Below are positions 38,221 through 46,687 of a stretch of 64,000 nt of DNA, one piece after another. Origin of the DNA: Sphingomonas turrisvirgatae (GTDB lineage Bacteria; Pseudomonadota; Alphaproteobacteria; Sphingomonadales; Sphingomonadaceae); the NCBI RefSeq assembly GCF_001721295.1, contig NZ_MDDS01000068.1, forward strand, positions 1 to 64,000, in the 5' to 3' direction. The notes under the pieces were generated by a model. It saw only the letters and a program-made list of their open reading frames with translations, ran no database searches and was not told the DNA's origin. Made by a program: the position numbers and the translations under genes. Within the stretch, counting starts at the first letter, position 1, and each line of letters opens with the position of its first letter.

Positions 38221-38742
38221 CTAGTTGATCCAGCTAATGAATTCAGCCGTAATCGGTTGGCCTGCTGCGTTGCGTGCAGGGACGAAACGAGCCACGTTTA
38301 CGAGGCGAGCGCACACGGAGCGGTCGAGTTGATCGTCACCGCTGGGGTTGAGGATAGTGCAGCTGGCAACCTTGCCGTTGCCATCGACTTCAAGCCTGAA
38401 CCTCATGCGTCCAATTGGACGTCGACCCTTAATGCCTCGGTCGATATAGGCACCATTTAGCCACGCTTCAGGATCGATCGGCGTCACGCGTCGCGCAAGT
38501 GCGTTGGCTTTCAGTGCTGCCCGGCATTGTGCTTTGAACGTGCGGTCAACTGAAACGCCCTCCGGTGGCACGCAGTTGCGGAGCCTGCCCTCGCTGTCCG
38601 AACGGTAGCCACTACCCGGCGGGAGGATGCCTTCAACAAAGTCCGTCTGCGCCGCGGCATGTGAGAGCGCGATTGATGATGTCGACGCGGCGAAGACTAG
38701 TGAGATCAACAAACGATTGGGATGCGGCACTGCAAAATCCAC
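38221..38742 (-). CDS. Exported protein with a TonB C-terminal-like domain
   Basis: 173 aa. Signal peptide (about 1-31, ending ALSHAAA), a spacer of about 60 residues with two cysteines, then a TonB-C-like domain (about 108-172: IGRMRFRLEVDGNGKVASCT and ARFVPARNAAGQPI). There is no membrane anchor or Pro-rich spacer, so it is not a standard energy transducer. Stand-alone TonB-C proteins are frequent in sphingomonads, with unknown roles. Base composition is visibly lower in GC than in the neighbouring genes. Confidence 0.75.
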   Translation of the reverse strand: MDFAVPHPNRLLISLVFAASTSSIALSHAAAQTDFVEGILPPGSGYRSDSEGRLRNCVPPEGVSVDRTFKAQCRAALKANALARRVTPIDPEAWLNGAYIDRGIKGRRPIGRMRFRLEVDGNGKVASCTILNPSGDDQLDRSVCARLVNVARFVPARNAAGQPITAEFISWIN

Positions 38743-39028
38743 GATGATGCGATTGACGGCATCCCCGATCCTTCATCTGTTGGGCATAGTAAACTGTCGA
38801 TCACAAGCCGGTTCAAACCCCTCCGCTTTCCAGCCACTTGCAGTCACTGTGGAACGGCAGTGCTCGACCGCAACTCGGTCATTCGACCGCCTTCTTACGA
38901 AATGCGGTGGCTGGGCGCTGCCGGATGACGACTCCGGAGCGAAGATCGCGGGAAACGGACCTGCGACGGTGACGGCTCCGACCCGCCAATTACCAGCGTT
39001 CAAGTAGCGACGTTTGAAGTGAATTTAC
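38743..39028. other. Intergenic region between two minus-strand genes of a low-GC patch
   Basis: No gene, RNA or known repeat supported. Short open frames exist on both strands, but none has a ribosome-binding site or family match. Confidence 0.5.
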
Positions 39029-39706
39029 CTAGGTGGCTACCTCTGCGGCCCAGCCCCGCTCCGTAAGATCAACTTGGGCATTGATGTAGTTGCGGTCGAA
39101 GCCATCCTCCCACGGAAACACACCGGCTTCATCGGGCCAGACGATTTGAAGGCAAACAAAATCATCGCCGCGATAAAACCAGCGGCTCCAACCGAGGTAC
39201 TTGGCGTAGTGGCGCGTCGCGACTGTGAAAACATAGGCGTCGTCTTCGGGTAAAATGCCGCCGATCCGAACGGCACGCGGCACCCGCTTTCCGTTCCGGG
39301 CCCATCGATAGAGCACCCAGAAAATCTGGTTTGCGACCCGTTCGTCGACTTTGAAGACCAGCATTTCAGGATGGCCGATGGTTGCTACGCAACCGGTGGT
39401 GAAGCAGAAGCCAGGTTTCTCGTCCTCATCGAGCGCGTGCGTCTGCATCCAACCGTGCTGCCGGATGCCGTCGACGAAGTTTCTTTCCGCTTCATCAAGG
39501 TCGCCCAGCGGCGTGTCCAATCGAGTGATCGTCGCGCCGGTGCCCGGTACACTGGGTCCGTCCGGCGTGAAGCCGGAACCGGCCATGCGGCGCAACTTGT
39601 CACCATTCTCATCGTCGGGGGACTGCACGCCTGATCTCTTTCTCGGCTGAATGGCCGCGTCATCTGCCAGCGCCGGCTTAGCTTCGGGTAAACGTCCGCT
39701 TCCCAC
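39029..39706 (-). CDS. DUF4262 domain protein
   Basis: 225 aa from the GTG at 39706; the true start may be as late as the ATG at 39586 (MAGSGFTPDG). The domain covers the C-terminal 145 residues. IRQHGWMQTHALDEDEKPGF, FTTGCVATIGHPEMLVF, LGWSRWFYRGDDFVCLQIVW and GVFPWEDGFD match the DUF4262 pattern (HGW, Y/FTxG...GHPE, ...WFY..D..LQ.VWPD..G.FPW). The biochemical function of this family is unknown. The N-terminal 70 residues are low-complexity and unlike the family. Lies in the low-GC patch. Confidence 0.78.
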   Translation of the reverse strand: MGSGRLPEAKPALADDAAIQPRKRSGVQSPDDENGDKLRRMAGSGFTPDGPSVPGTGATITRLDTPLGDLDEAERNFVDGIRQHGWMQTHALDEDEKPGFCFTTGCVATIGHPEMLVFKVDERVANQIFWVLYRWARNGKRVPRAVRIGGILPEDDAYVFTVATRHYAKYLGWSRWFYRGDDFVCLQIVWPDEAGVFPWEDGFDRNYINAQVDLTERGWAAEVAT

Positions 39707-39746
39707 GCAATTTCAGCCGTTCAGCGAAACTGCCATGAGCGGGCAT

Positions 39747-41444
39747 TCAATGTCCCGACGCTCCGAATGCGCCGATCCCCGTTTCGCTGCGCACGGCCTG
39801 ATCGCGGAAGCGTGAGCGCTCGGCTGCGGCCTTGGGCGAGCGGTCGAGGATGGAGACAAGCCAGATGCCGATGAAGCCGATGGGAACCGAGAAGATCGCC
39901 GGCGAGCTGTAGGGGAAGGGCGCATCGCCGAGGCCGAAGGTCGTCGTCCACACCGCCGGCGACAGCAAGGTGAGGATGAAGGCGCTGAGCAGCCCGAGCA
40001 GGCCGCCCACCATCACGCCGCGCCCGGTGCAGTCCTTCCAGTAGAGCGACAGGATCAGCGCAGGGACGTTGCCCGAGGCGGCGAGCGCGAAGGCGAGGCT
40101 GACCATGAAGGCGACGTTCTGCTTTTCGAACAGGATGCCGAGCAGCACCGCGACGACGCCGAGGGTGAGCGTTGTGATCCGCGAGACGCGCAGTTCGTCC
40201 GCCGAGTTTGCCGCGCCGCGCTTCCACACCGAGGAATAGAGATCGTGGCTGACCGCCGACGCGCCGGACAGCGTCAGACCGGCGACGACGGCAAGGATGG
40301 TGGCGAAGGCGACGGCGGAGATGAAGCCGAGGAACAGGTCGCCGCCGACCGCATGGGAGAGGTGCACCGCGGCCATGTTGACGCCGCCGAGCAGCGCGCC
40401 GGTCCCGTCCTGATAGCGCCCGTCGGTCGCCACCATGACGATCGCGCCGAAGCCGATGACGAAGGTGAGAATATAGAAGTAACCGATCCAGCCGGTCGCC
40501 CACAGCACCGACTTGCGCGCTTCCTTTGCGTCCGGAACGGTGAAGAAGCGCATCAGGATATGCGGCAGCCCGGCGGTGCCGAGCAGCAACGCGAGGCCGA
40601 ACGAGACGGCGGAGACCGGATCCTTGATGAAGCTGCCCGGGCCCATGATCGATGCGCCCTTCGCAGTCGGATCGGGATCGCCGGCGGCGGCGGCGAGGCC
40701 CGTCTTCACCTCGACCGCGCGGGCGAACAGCGCGTCGAGCGAGAAGCCGAATTGCCAGAGGACCGAGACCGCGATGAAGGACGCGCCGGCGAGCAGCATC
40801 ACCGCCTTGCTGATCTGGATCCATGTCGTCGCGGTCATGCCGCCGACGAGCACGTAGACGATCATCAACACGCCGACGAGCACCACCGCGACGGGATAGG
40901 GCAGGCCGAACAGCAATTTGATGAGCTGACCCGCCCCGACCATCTGCGCGATGAGGTAGAAGGCGACGATCAGCAGCGTCGAGATCGCGGCGAACACGCG
41001 GACCGGTGCTTGCTCGAAGCGGAACGAGGCTACGTCGGCAAAGGTGAAGCGGCCGAGGTTGCGCAGCTTTTCCGCAATCAGGAACGAGATGATCGGCCAG
41101 CCCATGAGAAAGCCGACCGAGTAGATGAGGCCGTCATAGCCATCGGTGTAGATCTGCGCCGAAATGCCGAGGAAGGATGCGGCGGACATGAAGTCGCCGG
41201 CGATGGCCAGGCCGTTCTGGAAGCCGGAAATGCCGCCGCCCGCGGTGTAGAAGTCCGACGCGGTGCGGGTACGCGTGGCGGCCCAGCGGGTGATGCCGAT
41301 CGTGAGCAGCGCGAAGGCCGCGAACATGAAAATCGCGATCCAGTTCAGCGGCTGCTGCTGGGTCTCGCCGCTCAGCGCATCGGCAAGCGCCGGCGTGGCA
41401 ACGAGCAGGCCAAGCGCGGCAAGGCCGAAATAGACGCGGTTCAC
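39747..41444 (-). CDS. actP: Cation/acetate symporter
   Basis: 565 aa, sodium:solute symporter family. A signal-like first segment is followed by about thirteen spans. ActP hallmarks: [41 protein letters not shown], and [20 protein letters not shown] followed by AKEARKSV. Imports acetate and other short-chain monocarboxylates. The start overlaps the stop of the DUF485 gene by 4 bp, the usual yjcH-actP arrangement; no acs gene is adjacent. Confidence 0.95.
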   Translation of the reverse strand: MNRVYFGLAALGLLVATPALADALSGETQQQPLNWIAIFMFAAFALLTIGITRWAATRTRTASDFYTAGGGISGFQNGLAIAGDFMSAASFLGISAQIYTDGYDGLIYSVGFLMGWPIISFLIAEKLRNLGRFTFADVASFRFEQAPVRVFAAISTLLIVAFYLIAQMVGAGQLIKLLFGLPYPVAVVLVGVLMIVYVLVGGMTATTWIQISKAVMLLAGASFIAVSVLWQFGFSLDALFARAVEVKTGLAAAAGDPDPTAKGASIMGPGSFIKDPVSAVSFGLALLLGTAGLPHILMRFFTVPDAKEARKSVLWATGWIGYFYILTFVIGFGAIVMVATDGRYQDGTGALLGGVNMAAVHLSHAVGGDLFLGFISAVAFATILAVVAGLTLSGASAVSHDLYSSVWKRGAANSADELRVSRITTLTLGVVAVLLGILFEKQNVAFMVSLAFALAASGNVPALILSLYWKDCTGRGVMVGGLLGLLSAFILTLLSPAVWTTTFGLGDAPFPYSSPAIFSVPIGFIGIWLVSILDRSPKAAAERSRFRDQAVRSETGIGAFGASGH

Positions 41445-41764
41445 TGGCGTTCCCTTCCGGCGGCATCGGCCATTATTTCAGCCATGGCGGGGTCCCAGCG
41501 GCGGTTGGCGCGGCGCGTGAACAGGGCGATCGAAAGGATCGCGAGCAGGATCAGGCCGATGCCGGCGGGGATGCCCCAGGTTGCGACACGATCGCCGATC
41601 GGAGCCGCCAGCGCCGCCTTGTCGAGCGCGATGGTCAGGATGAACGCCATGAACAAGCCGACGACGATCCAGGACAGGATCCAGGCGAAGCGGGACCGTT
41701 CCGCCACCAACGCCTGATAGCGCGGATCGCGCGCCACGCGATCGAGCGTCTCTTGTTCAGTCAT
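41441..41764 (-). CDS. DUF485 membrane protein (YjcH-like), partner of ActP
   Basis: 107 aa from the ATG at 41764, which has an AGGAGGGG ribosome-binding site. Two membrane segments (about 27-48 and 64-84), with the typical N-terminal [19 protein letters not shown]. It is almost always encoded directly before actP and is thought to assist that carrier. The open frame continues upstream without a start signal. Confidence 0.92.
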   Translation of the reverse strand: MTEQETLDRVARDPRYQALVAERSRFAWILSWIVVGLFMAFILTIALDKAALAAPIGDRVATWGIPAGIGLILLAILSIALFTRRANRRWDPAMAEIMADAAGRERQ

Positions 41765-41939
41765 ACCCCTCCTGTGCCCGTCTCGACCGGCTGGTGCGAC
41801 CGGCTGTTGCGACAGGCCTGCCCCAGCTTCGTGGATGCGGCAAGCCTTTGCCACAGCATATTTGCCGATCGCGGGTCGTAACATTGCCAGCGCTGGCCTA
41901 CATGCCGCCGCAGATGACAGTCGCACGGAGGATTTCGCG

Positions 41940-43505
41940 GTGGATGGACGGTTTTTGATCGCAGGGGAGCGGATCGCCACCGGCGAGACGTTCGAGGGCT
42001 ATGACCCGGCGGCCGGCGCGAATATCGCGCCCGCGTTCGAGGTGAGCCGCGAGGCCGACGTGGCGCGGGCGTGCGAAGCGGCGGCGGCGGCGTTCGACGT
42101 GTTTCGCGAGACGTCGCCCGAGGATCGCGCGGTGTTCCTGGAGACGATCGCCAGCGAGATCGAGGCGCTGGGCGATGCGCTGATCGAGCGTGCAGTGCTG
42201 GAAAGCGGGTTGCCGCCGGCGCGGCTGACCGGTGAGCGCGGGCGGACGACGGGGCAGCTGCGGCTGTTCGCATCGGTGCTGCGCGCGGGGCGCTTTGCCG
42301 GGGTGGTGCTGGACAGCCCGATGCCCGAACGTCAGCCGCTGCCGCGCAGCGATTTGCGCCAGCGCCGCATCGCGGTGGGGCCGGTGGCAGTGTTTGGCGC
42401 GTCGAACTTTCCGCTCGCCTTTTCAGTCGCGGGTGGCGACACCGCATCGGCGCTCGCCGCCGGCTGCCCGGTGGTGGTGAAGGCACACCCGGCGCATCCC
42501 GGAACGTCGCTGCTGGCGGCGCAGGCGATCGATGCGGCGGTGGCGAAGTGTGGCCTGCCGCGCGGCGTGTTCAGCCTGATGCAGGGTCCGGCGAATGAAC
42601 TTGGCGCGGCGCTGGTGCGGCATCCCGCGATCAAAGCGGTGGGCTTCACCGGATCGCGCGCCGGCGGCCTGGCGCTGGTCAGCCTGGCGCAGGCGCGGCC
42701 CGAGCCGATCCCGGTCTATGCCGAGATGTCGAGCGTCAATCCGGTGCTGCTGTTCCCGGCAGCGCTGGCCAACCGCGCCGAGGCGCTGGGCGCTGGGTTC
42801 GTTGCGTCGCTGACCATGGGGTCGGGGCAGTTCTGCACCAACCCGGGGCTGGTGATCGGCATCGACGGGCCGGACCTCGACCGCTTTGTCGCGGCGGCGG
42901 CGCAGGCGCTTGAGCAGGCGCAGCCGCAAGTCATGCTGACCGCCGGCATCCATGGCGCCTATTCGACCGGGGTTGAGACGCTGGCCGGACATGACGGCGT
43001 CGAACTGGTCGCGCGCGGTGTGGCGGCGACGGCATGCAATTGCGGGCAGGCGGCGCTGTTCAGCACGAGCGCGGCGGCGCTGGCCGCGAACCCGGCGCTG
43101 GCGCACGAGGTGTTCGGCGCATCGTCGGTGGTGATCCGCGCGAAGGACTGGGGCGAAGTGGCGGCGCTGCTCGAGACGCTGGAAGGGCAGCTGACGGCGA
43201 CGCTGCAGATCGACGCGGACGACGTTGAAGCCGCACGACCGCTGCTGCCGATCCTTGAGCGCAAGGCCGGGCGCATCCTGGCCAATGGCTGGCCGACCGG
43301 AGTCGAGGTGAGCCATGCCATGGTGCATGGCGGCCCGTATCCGGCCACGTCGGACCCGCGCTCGACCTCGGTCGGATCGGCGGCGATCGAGCGTTATCTG
43401 CGCCCGATCTGTTATCAGGACCTGCCGCAGGCGCTGCTGCCGCAAGCGGTTCGCGACGGAAATCCGCAGCGGCTGCCGCGGCTGGTGGACGGCGCGTTCG
43501 AGTAA
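41940..43505 (+). CDS. NADP-dependent alpha-ketoglutarate semialdehyde (2,5-dioxovalerate) dehydrogenase
   Basis: 521 aa from the GTG at 41940, with GGAG upstream. Aldehyde dehydrogenase superfamily: GPVAVFGASNFPLAFSVAGG, PVYAEMSSVNP (general base Glu), MGSGQFCTNPG (catalytic Cys), and the long C-terminal region ending LPQAVRDGNPQRLPRLVDG, which marks the ketoglutarate-semialdehyde group. It oxidises the last intermediate of oxidative uronate, pentose or hydroxyproline routes to 2-oxoglutarate. It begins the uronate/polysaccharide locus, although dinB separates it from the rest. Confidence 0.88.
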   Translation: MDGRFLIAGERIATGETFEGYDPAAGANIAPAFEVSREADVARACEAAAAAFDVFRETSPEDRAVFLETIASEIEALGDALIERAVLESGLPPARLTGERGRTTGQLRLFASVLRAGRFAGVVLDSPMPERQPLPRSDLRQRRIAVGPVAVFGASNFPLAFSVAGGDTASALAAGCPVVVKAHPAHPGTSLLAAQAIDAAVAKCGLPRGVFSLMQGPANELGAALVRHPAIKAVGFTGSRAGGLALVSLAQARPEPIPVYAEMSSVNPVLLFPAALANRAEALGAGFVASLTMGSGQFCTNPGLVIGIDGPDLDRFVAAAAQALEQAQPQVMLTAGIHGAYSTGVETLAGHDGVELVARGVAATACNCGQAALFSTSAAALAANPALAHEVFGASSVVIRAKDWGEVAALLETLEGQLTATLQIDADDVEAARPLLPILERKAGRILANGWPTGVEVSHAMVHGGPYPATSDPRSTSVGSAAIERYLRPICYQDLPQALLPQAVRDGNPQRLPRLVDGAFE

Positions 43506-43507
43506 AC

Positions 43508-43522
43508 GTTCGCAGTCTGTTC
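43508..43522 (+). promoter_or_regulatory. LexA (SOS) box of dinB
   Basis: GTTCGCAGTCTGTTC is an exact GTTC-N7-GTTC, the alphaproteobacterial LexA operator. It lies 2 bp after the dehydrogenase stop and 23 bp before the dinB start. Confidence 0.88.
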
Positions 43523-43545
43523 GCATCTTCGCTAAGGACCGGCAA

Positions 43546-44622
43546 GTGAGCGACACGCCGGTCCGGAAGATCATCCATATCGACATGGACGCCTTTTTCG
43601 CGTCGGTCGAGCAGCGCGACGACCCCACGTTGCGCGGCAAGCCGGTGGCGGTCGGCCATGCCGGGCCGCGCGGGGTGGTGGCGGCGGCGAGTTACGAGGC
43701 GCGGACCTTCGGCGTACGCTCGGCGCTGCCGTCGGTGACCGCACTGCGCCGCTGTCCCGAGCTGATCTTCGTGCCGCCGCGCTTCGAGGTGTATCGCGCG
43801 GTGTCGGCGCAGGTGCATGTCGTCTTTGCCGAGTTCACCGACCTCATCCAGCCGCTGTCGCTCGACGAGGCTTATCTCGACGTGACGGCGAACAAGGCGG
43901 GGCTGCCCACGGCCTGGGCGACCGCCAAGGCGATCCGCGCGCGGATCAGGCAGGAAACCGGGCTGACCGCGTCGGCGGGCGTGTCGTACAACAAGTTCCT
44001 GGCGAAGCTGGCGTCGGATCACCGCAAGCCTGACGGCCAGTTCGCGGTGACGCCGGACATGGGGCCGAGCTGGGTAGAGGCGCTGCCGGTCGCCAAGTTC
44101 CACGGCGTGGGGCCGGTGACGGCGAGGAAGATGCACGCGCTGGGCATCCGGACCGGCGCTGACCTGAAGAACAAGCCGCTCGCCTGGCTGGCGCAGCATT
44201 TCGGCAGCAGCGCGCAATGGTATCACGACATCGCGCGCGGGATCGACGAGCGGCCGGTCAATCCCAATCGTGAACGCAAGTCATCGGGGTCCGAGACGAC
44301 GTTCGAGCGCGACCTCATCGATCCAGCCGAGATCGAGGCGGGCGTGCTGCGCATGGCCGACGACGTCGCGGGGTGGTGCGAGAGCCGGCAGATGTTCGGG
44401 CGCACCGTGACGGTGAAGGCGAAGTTCGCCGATTTCCGCCAGGTGACGCGCAGCCGCACGCTGCCGCAGGCGGTCGTGGATGCGGACGTCCTGCGCGCGA
44501 CCAGCGTCGAACTGGTGCGTTCGCTCTATCCGCTGGCGCTGGGCATCCGGCTGGTCGGCGTGACGGTGTCGAACTTCGTCGCGGCGGACGAGCGAACGGG
44601 CATGCCGCTGTTCACGCGGTGA
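43546..44622 (+). CDS. dinB: DNA polymerase IV
   Basis: 358 aa Y-family translesion polymerase, from the GTG at 43546 preceded by AAGGACC. Catalytic carboxylates lie in IIHIDMDAFFASVEQRDDP and in LSLDEAYLDV. Palm/finger motifs PRGVVAAASYEARTFGVRSA and the helix-hairpin-helix GVGPVTARKMHALGI are present. It lacks a C-terminal clamp-binding tail longer than GMPLFTR. A LexA box upstream predicts DNA-damage induction. The gene sits between two carbohydrate genes without a functional tie to them. Confidence 0.95.
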   Translation: MSDTPVRKIIHIDMDAFFASVEQRDDPTLRGKPVAVGHAGPRGVVAAASYEARTFGVRSALPSVTALRRCPELIFVPPRFEVYRAVSAQVHVVFAEFTDLIQPLSLDEAYLDVTANKAGLPTAWATAKAIRARIRQETGLTASAGVSYNKFLAKLASDHRKPDGQFAVTPDMGPSWVEALPVAKFHGVGPVTARKMHALGIRTGADLKNKPLAWLAQHFGSSAQWYHDIARGIDERPVNPNRERKSSGSETTFERDLIDPAEIEAGVLRMADDVAGWCESRQMFGRTVTVKAKFADFRQVTRSRTLPQAVVDADVLRATSVELVRSLYPLALGIRLVGVTVSNFVAADERTGMPLFTR

Positions 44623-45736
44623 AGACGCGTTTCGACACGCAGTTATCCTCGACCAGATCCCAGTCGATGTCGATGCCGAGGCCAGGGCCGTCGGGGACGT
44701 GGATGTTGCCGTCGGCGTCCATGAAGTCGCGCAGGCTCTGCTTCATCGGCAGCTGGAAGGTGTCTTCGGGCACGAACAGCTCGAAATATTCCGAATTGCG
44801 CACCGCGCAGGCGACATGGATGTTGGCGATGTCCATCGGCCCCATCGTGGTCGTGTGAAGCTCGCAGTTCATGCCGTGCGCCTCGGCGAGATGGCAGACC
44901 TTGAGCGTGCCCGTGATGCCGCCCTTCCACGACACGTCGGCGCGAACCATGTCGAGCGCATCGGCCTTGATCGCCTGCGCCACGCCCCACGGCCCGCCGC
45001 GTGTCGTTTCGGTGCCCACGATCGGAATGTCCACGGCGGCCGAGAGCTTGGCATATTTGTCGAGCTCGTAATCGCGGAACGGCTCCTCGAACCAGTAATA
45101 GTCGAGTTCCTCCAGGTGCCGGGCAACCTTGATCGCCTCGTGCAGCGAATATTCCGCAACCGGGTCGGTCATCAGCACCATGTCCGGGCCAACGGCTTCG
45201 CGCACGGCGGCGTGGATCTGCATGTCGAGCGCGCTGGGTCCGCAGGGATGAACCTTGTACGCCTTGAACCCGCGTTCCTTGTAGTGAAGCGCTTCACGCA
45301 CATAATCGTCGATGCCGGGAAGCCACAGGCTGCTGGCATAGACCGGAAGCTTGGTGCGGTAGCTGCCGAGATATTGGTGCAGGGGAAGCCCGGCGGTGCG
45401 TGCCGCCGCGTCCCACAGCGCGACGTCGATCGGCCCGGGCAGGAAGACCGGGAAAAAGGCACCGTGGCGGTCGATGTTCCAGAAATCGTGCCAGATCGCC
45501 TCACGATCATGGATGCTGCGGCCGAGGATCACCGGCGCGATCACGTCGCTGAGATAAGCGTCGGTCACCGCGCCCGAGCGCGCCGCCCAGAAGGTGGCGA
45601 TCCCCTCGATCCCGTCCGAGGTGGTGATGCGGCCGACGCCATAGCTCCATGGCATCGGTGCCGCACCCTCGCGGTCTTCGTCGAACAGGCCCTTGGGCCG
45701 GTTGCAGATCCAGGTTTCGAACTTCTCGATGCGCAT
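44612..45736 (-). CDS. Enolase-superfamily (mandelate racemase-like) sugar-acid dehydratase
   Basis: 374 aa from MRIEKFETWICNRPKG, with GGGGGCGAG upstream. Capping domain followed by a barrel. Metal ligands are read as D191 (MTDPVAEY), E217/218 (WFEEPF) and E243 (GTETTRGG). A D267 (RADVSWKGGIT) and H294 (ELHTTTMG) pair fits the His-Asp dyad, and K161-V-H163 stands in the place of the usual KxK. Such enzymes dehydrate aldonic or aldaric acids to 2-keto-3-deoxy acids. In this locus a galactarate-, galactonate- or fuconate-type substrate is plausible; none is proven. It has a GntR-type operator 13 bp upstream and converges on dinB (11-bp overlap). Confidence 0.85.
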   Translation of the reverse strand: MRIEKFETWICNRPKGLFDEDREGAAPMPWSYGVGRITTSDGIEGIATFWAARSGAVTDAYLSDVIAPVILGRSIHDREAIWHDFWNIDRHGAFFPVFLPGPIDVALWDAAARTAGLPLHQYLGSYRTKLPVYASSLWLPGIDDYVREALHYKERGFKAYKVHPCGPSALDMQIHAAVREAVGPDMVLMTDPVAEYSLHEAIKVARHLEELDYYWFEEPFRDYELDKYAKLSAAVDIPIVGTETTRGGPWGVAQAIKADALDMVRADVSWKGGITGTLKVCHLAEAHGMNCELHTTTMGPMDIANIHVACAVRNSEYFELFVPEDTFQLPMKQSLRDFMDADGNIHVPDGPGLGIDIDWDLVEDNCVSKRVFTA

Positions 45737-45748
45737 CTCGCCCCCAAT

Positions 45749-45761
45749 CTTGTCTGACAGG
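45749..45761 (-). promoter_or_regulatory. GntR-type operator, site A
   Basis: CTTGTCTGACAGG on the plus strand (CCTGTCAGACAAG on the minus). Matches the 13-bp palindrome CCTGTC-N-GACAGG at 12 of 12 informative positions except one. Lies between the promoter at 45762-45790 and the start of the enolase-superfamily gene. Confidence 0.75.
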
Positions 45762-45790
45762 TTTGTAGCGGGATCGGGTTCGGCGATCAA
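45762..45790 (-). promoter_or_regulatory. Promoter of the enolase-superfamily dehydratase gene
   Basis: Read on the minus strand: TTGATC, 17-bp spacer, TACAAA. Operator site A starts right after the -10 hexamer, as expected for repression. Confidence 0.55.
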
Positions 45791-46611
45791 TCCGCCGCTG
45801 ATCGAATGCCCGGCATCGCGACGATCGGCGCGAGGATGACCGTGAGCGCGTCGTCGAAATGCTGCGCCATCGCAGCGGCTGCGGCGGCCGGGTCGCCGGC
45901 GACGACGGCGGCGACGATCGCTTCGTGCAGTTCCTGGACGCGGTCGAGCCCTTCGACTTCCGACCAGCGCTGGCGGCCCGTCGTCATCGCGACGAGGATC
46001 AACTGGCGCAGCGCGTCGATCAGCAGCGAGTAGAGCGGGTTGCCGGTCGCTTCGGCCAGCGTGACGTGCAGCTTCAAATCGAGGTCGAGATAATGCTGAG
46101 CATCGTCGATGCGCTGGGCCATCTCGGTCACGATCGCCTGCAGCCGTGCGGCCTGCTCGTCGCTGCGGTGCTGCGCGGCGAGCACCACCATCGCGATCTC
46201 GACCCCGCGGCGCAGCTCGAGAATATCCTTTTCGTCCGCCTGCCCGATCAGCACGGCGTTGCTGATGACGCGCGAGACCATGCCGCCGTCGACCGGCACG
46301 ATCGTCGCGCGCTTGCCCACTGCCATCTCGACCAGGCCGGTCGCGGCGAGGGTGCGCATCGCTTCGCGCACCACCGGGCGGCTGACGCCGAGCGTGTTGC
46401 TGATCGTCGTTTCGCTGGGCAGGCGCGCGCCGGGTCGCAGGCGTTCAGCGGCGACGTGATCGCGCAGATAGGCAATTACCTGATCGACAAGGCTGGTCGA
46501 CTTGAGCGTCGCGCCGTCATCCTCATTGGCCGCCTGCACCCCATCCTCCGCAACTGTTCGCGCAGGCTTATCACCTGTCGCCGCACGAATATGCAAATTG
46601 TGACTTGTCAT
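45787..46611 (-). CDS. GntR-family transcriptional regulator (FadR/FCD subfamily)
   Basis: 274 aa from the ATG at 46611 (MTSHNLHIRA). The N-terminal winged helix (about 40-105) contains DQVIAYLRDHVAAERLRPGA, RLPSETTISNTLGVSRPVVR and EAMRTLAATGLVEMAVGKRA. The all-helical FCD effector domain follows, with the metal/effector residues of LRRGVEIAMVVLAAQ, DLDLKLHVTLAEATGN and LHEAIVAAVVAGD (D..H..H pattern). FCD regulators usually bind organic acids such as uronates. It sits at the centre of the uronate genes, divergent from the MFS gene. Four matching palindromes in the locus are its likely operators. Confidence 0.93.
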   Translation of the reverse strand: MTSHNLHIRAATGDKPARTVAEDGVQAANEDDGATLKSTSLVDQVIAYLRDHVAAERLRPGARLPSETTISNTLGVSRPVVREAMRTLAATGLVEMAVGKRATIVPVDGGMVSRVISNAVLIGQADEKDILELRRGVEIAMVVLAAQHRSDEQAARLQAIVTEMAQRIDDAQHYLDLDLKLHVTLAEATGNPLYSLLIDALRQLILVAMTTGRQRWSEVEGLDRVQELHEAIVAAVVAGDPAAAAAAMAQHFDDALTVILAPIVAMPGIRSAAD

Positions 46612-46631
46612 ACGAATGATGTTCAAGCAAT

Positions 46632-46644
46632 CCTGTCTGACAGG
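46632..46644. promoter_or_regulatory. GntR-type operator, site B
   Basis: CCTGTCTGACAGG, a perfect 6+1+6 palindrome in the divergent region between the regulator gene and the uronate carrier operon. It fits the TNGTNNNACNA-like pattern of FadR-subfamily operators and could control both directions. Confidence 0.82.
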
Positions 46645-46687
46645 AAGAGCGCGGATTGCGGGTCCGCGGCCGAGAGGTGCTTGAGCC

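Noticed and set aside
38806..38825. tRNA-like GGTTCAAACCCC (T-loop resemblance)
   Set aside because: No acceptor, D or anticodon stems can be formed around it.
41845..41865. Sigma-54-like TGGC...TTGC upstream of the DUF485-actP pair (minus strand)
   Set aside because: The GG to GC spacing is one base too short for a sigma-54 promoter.
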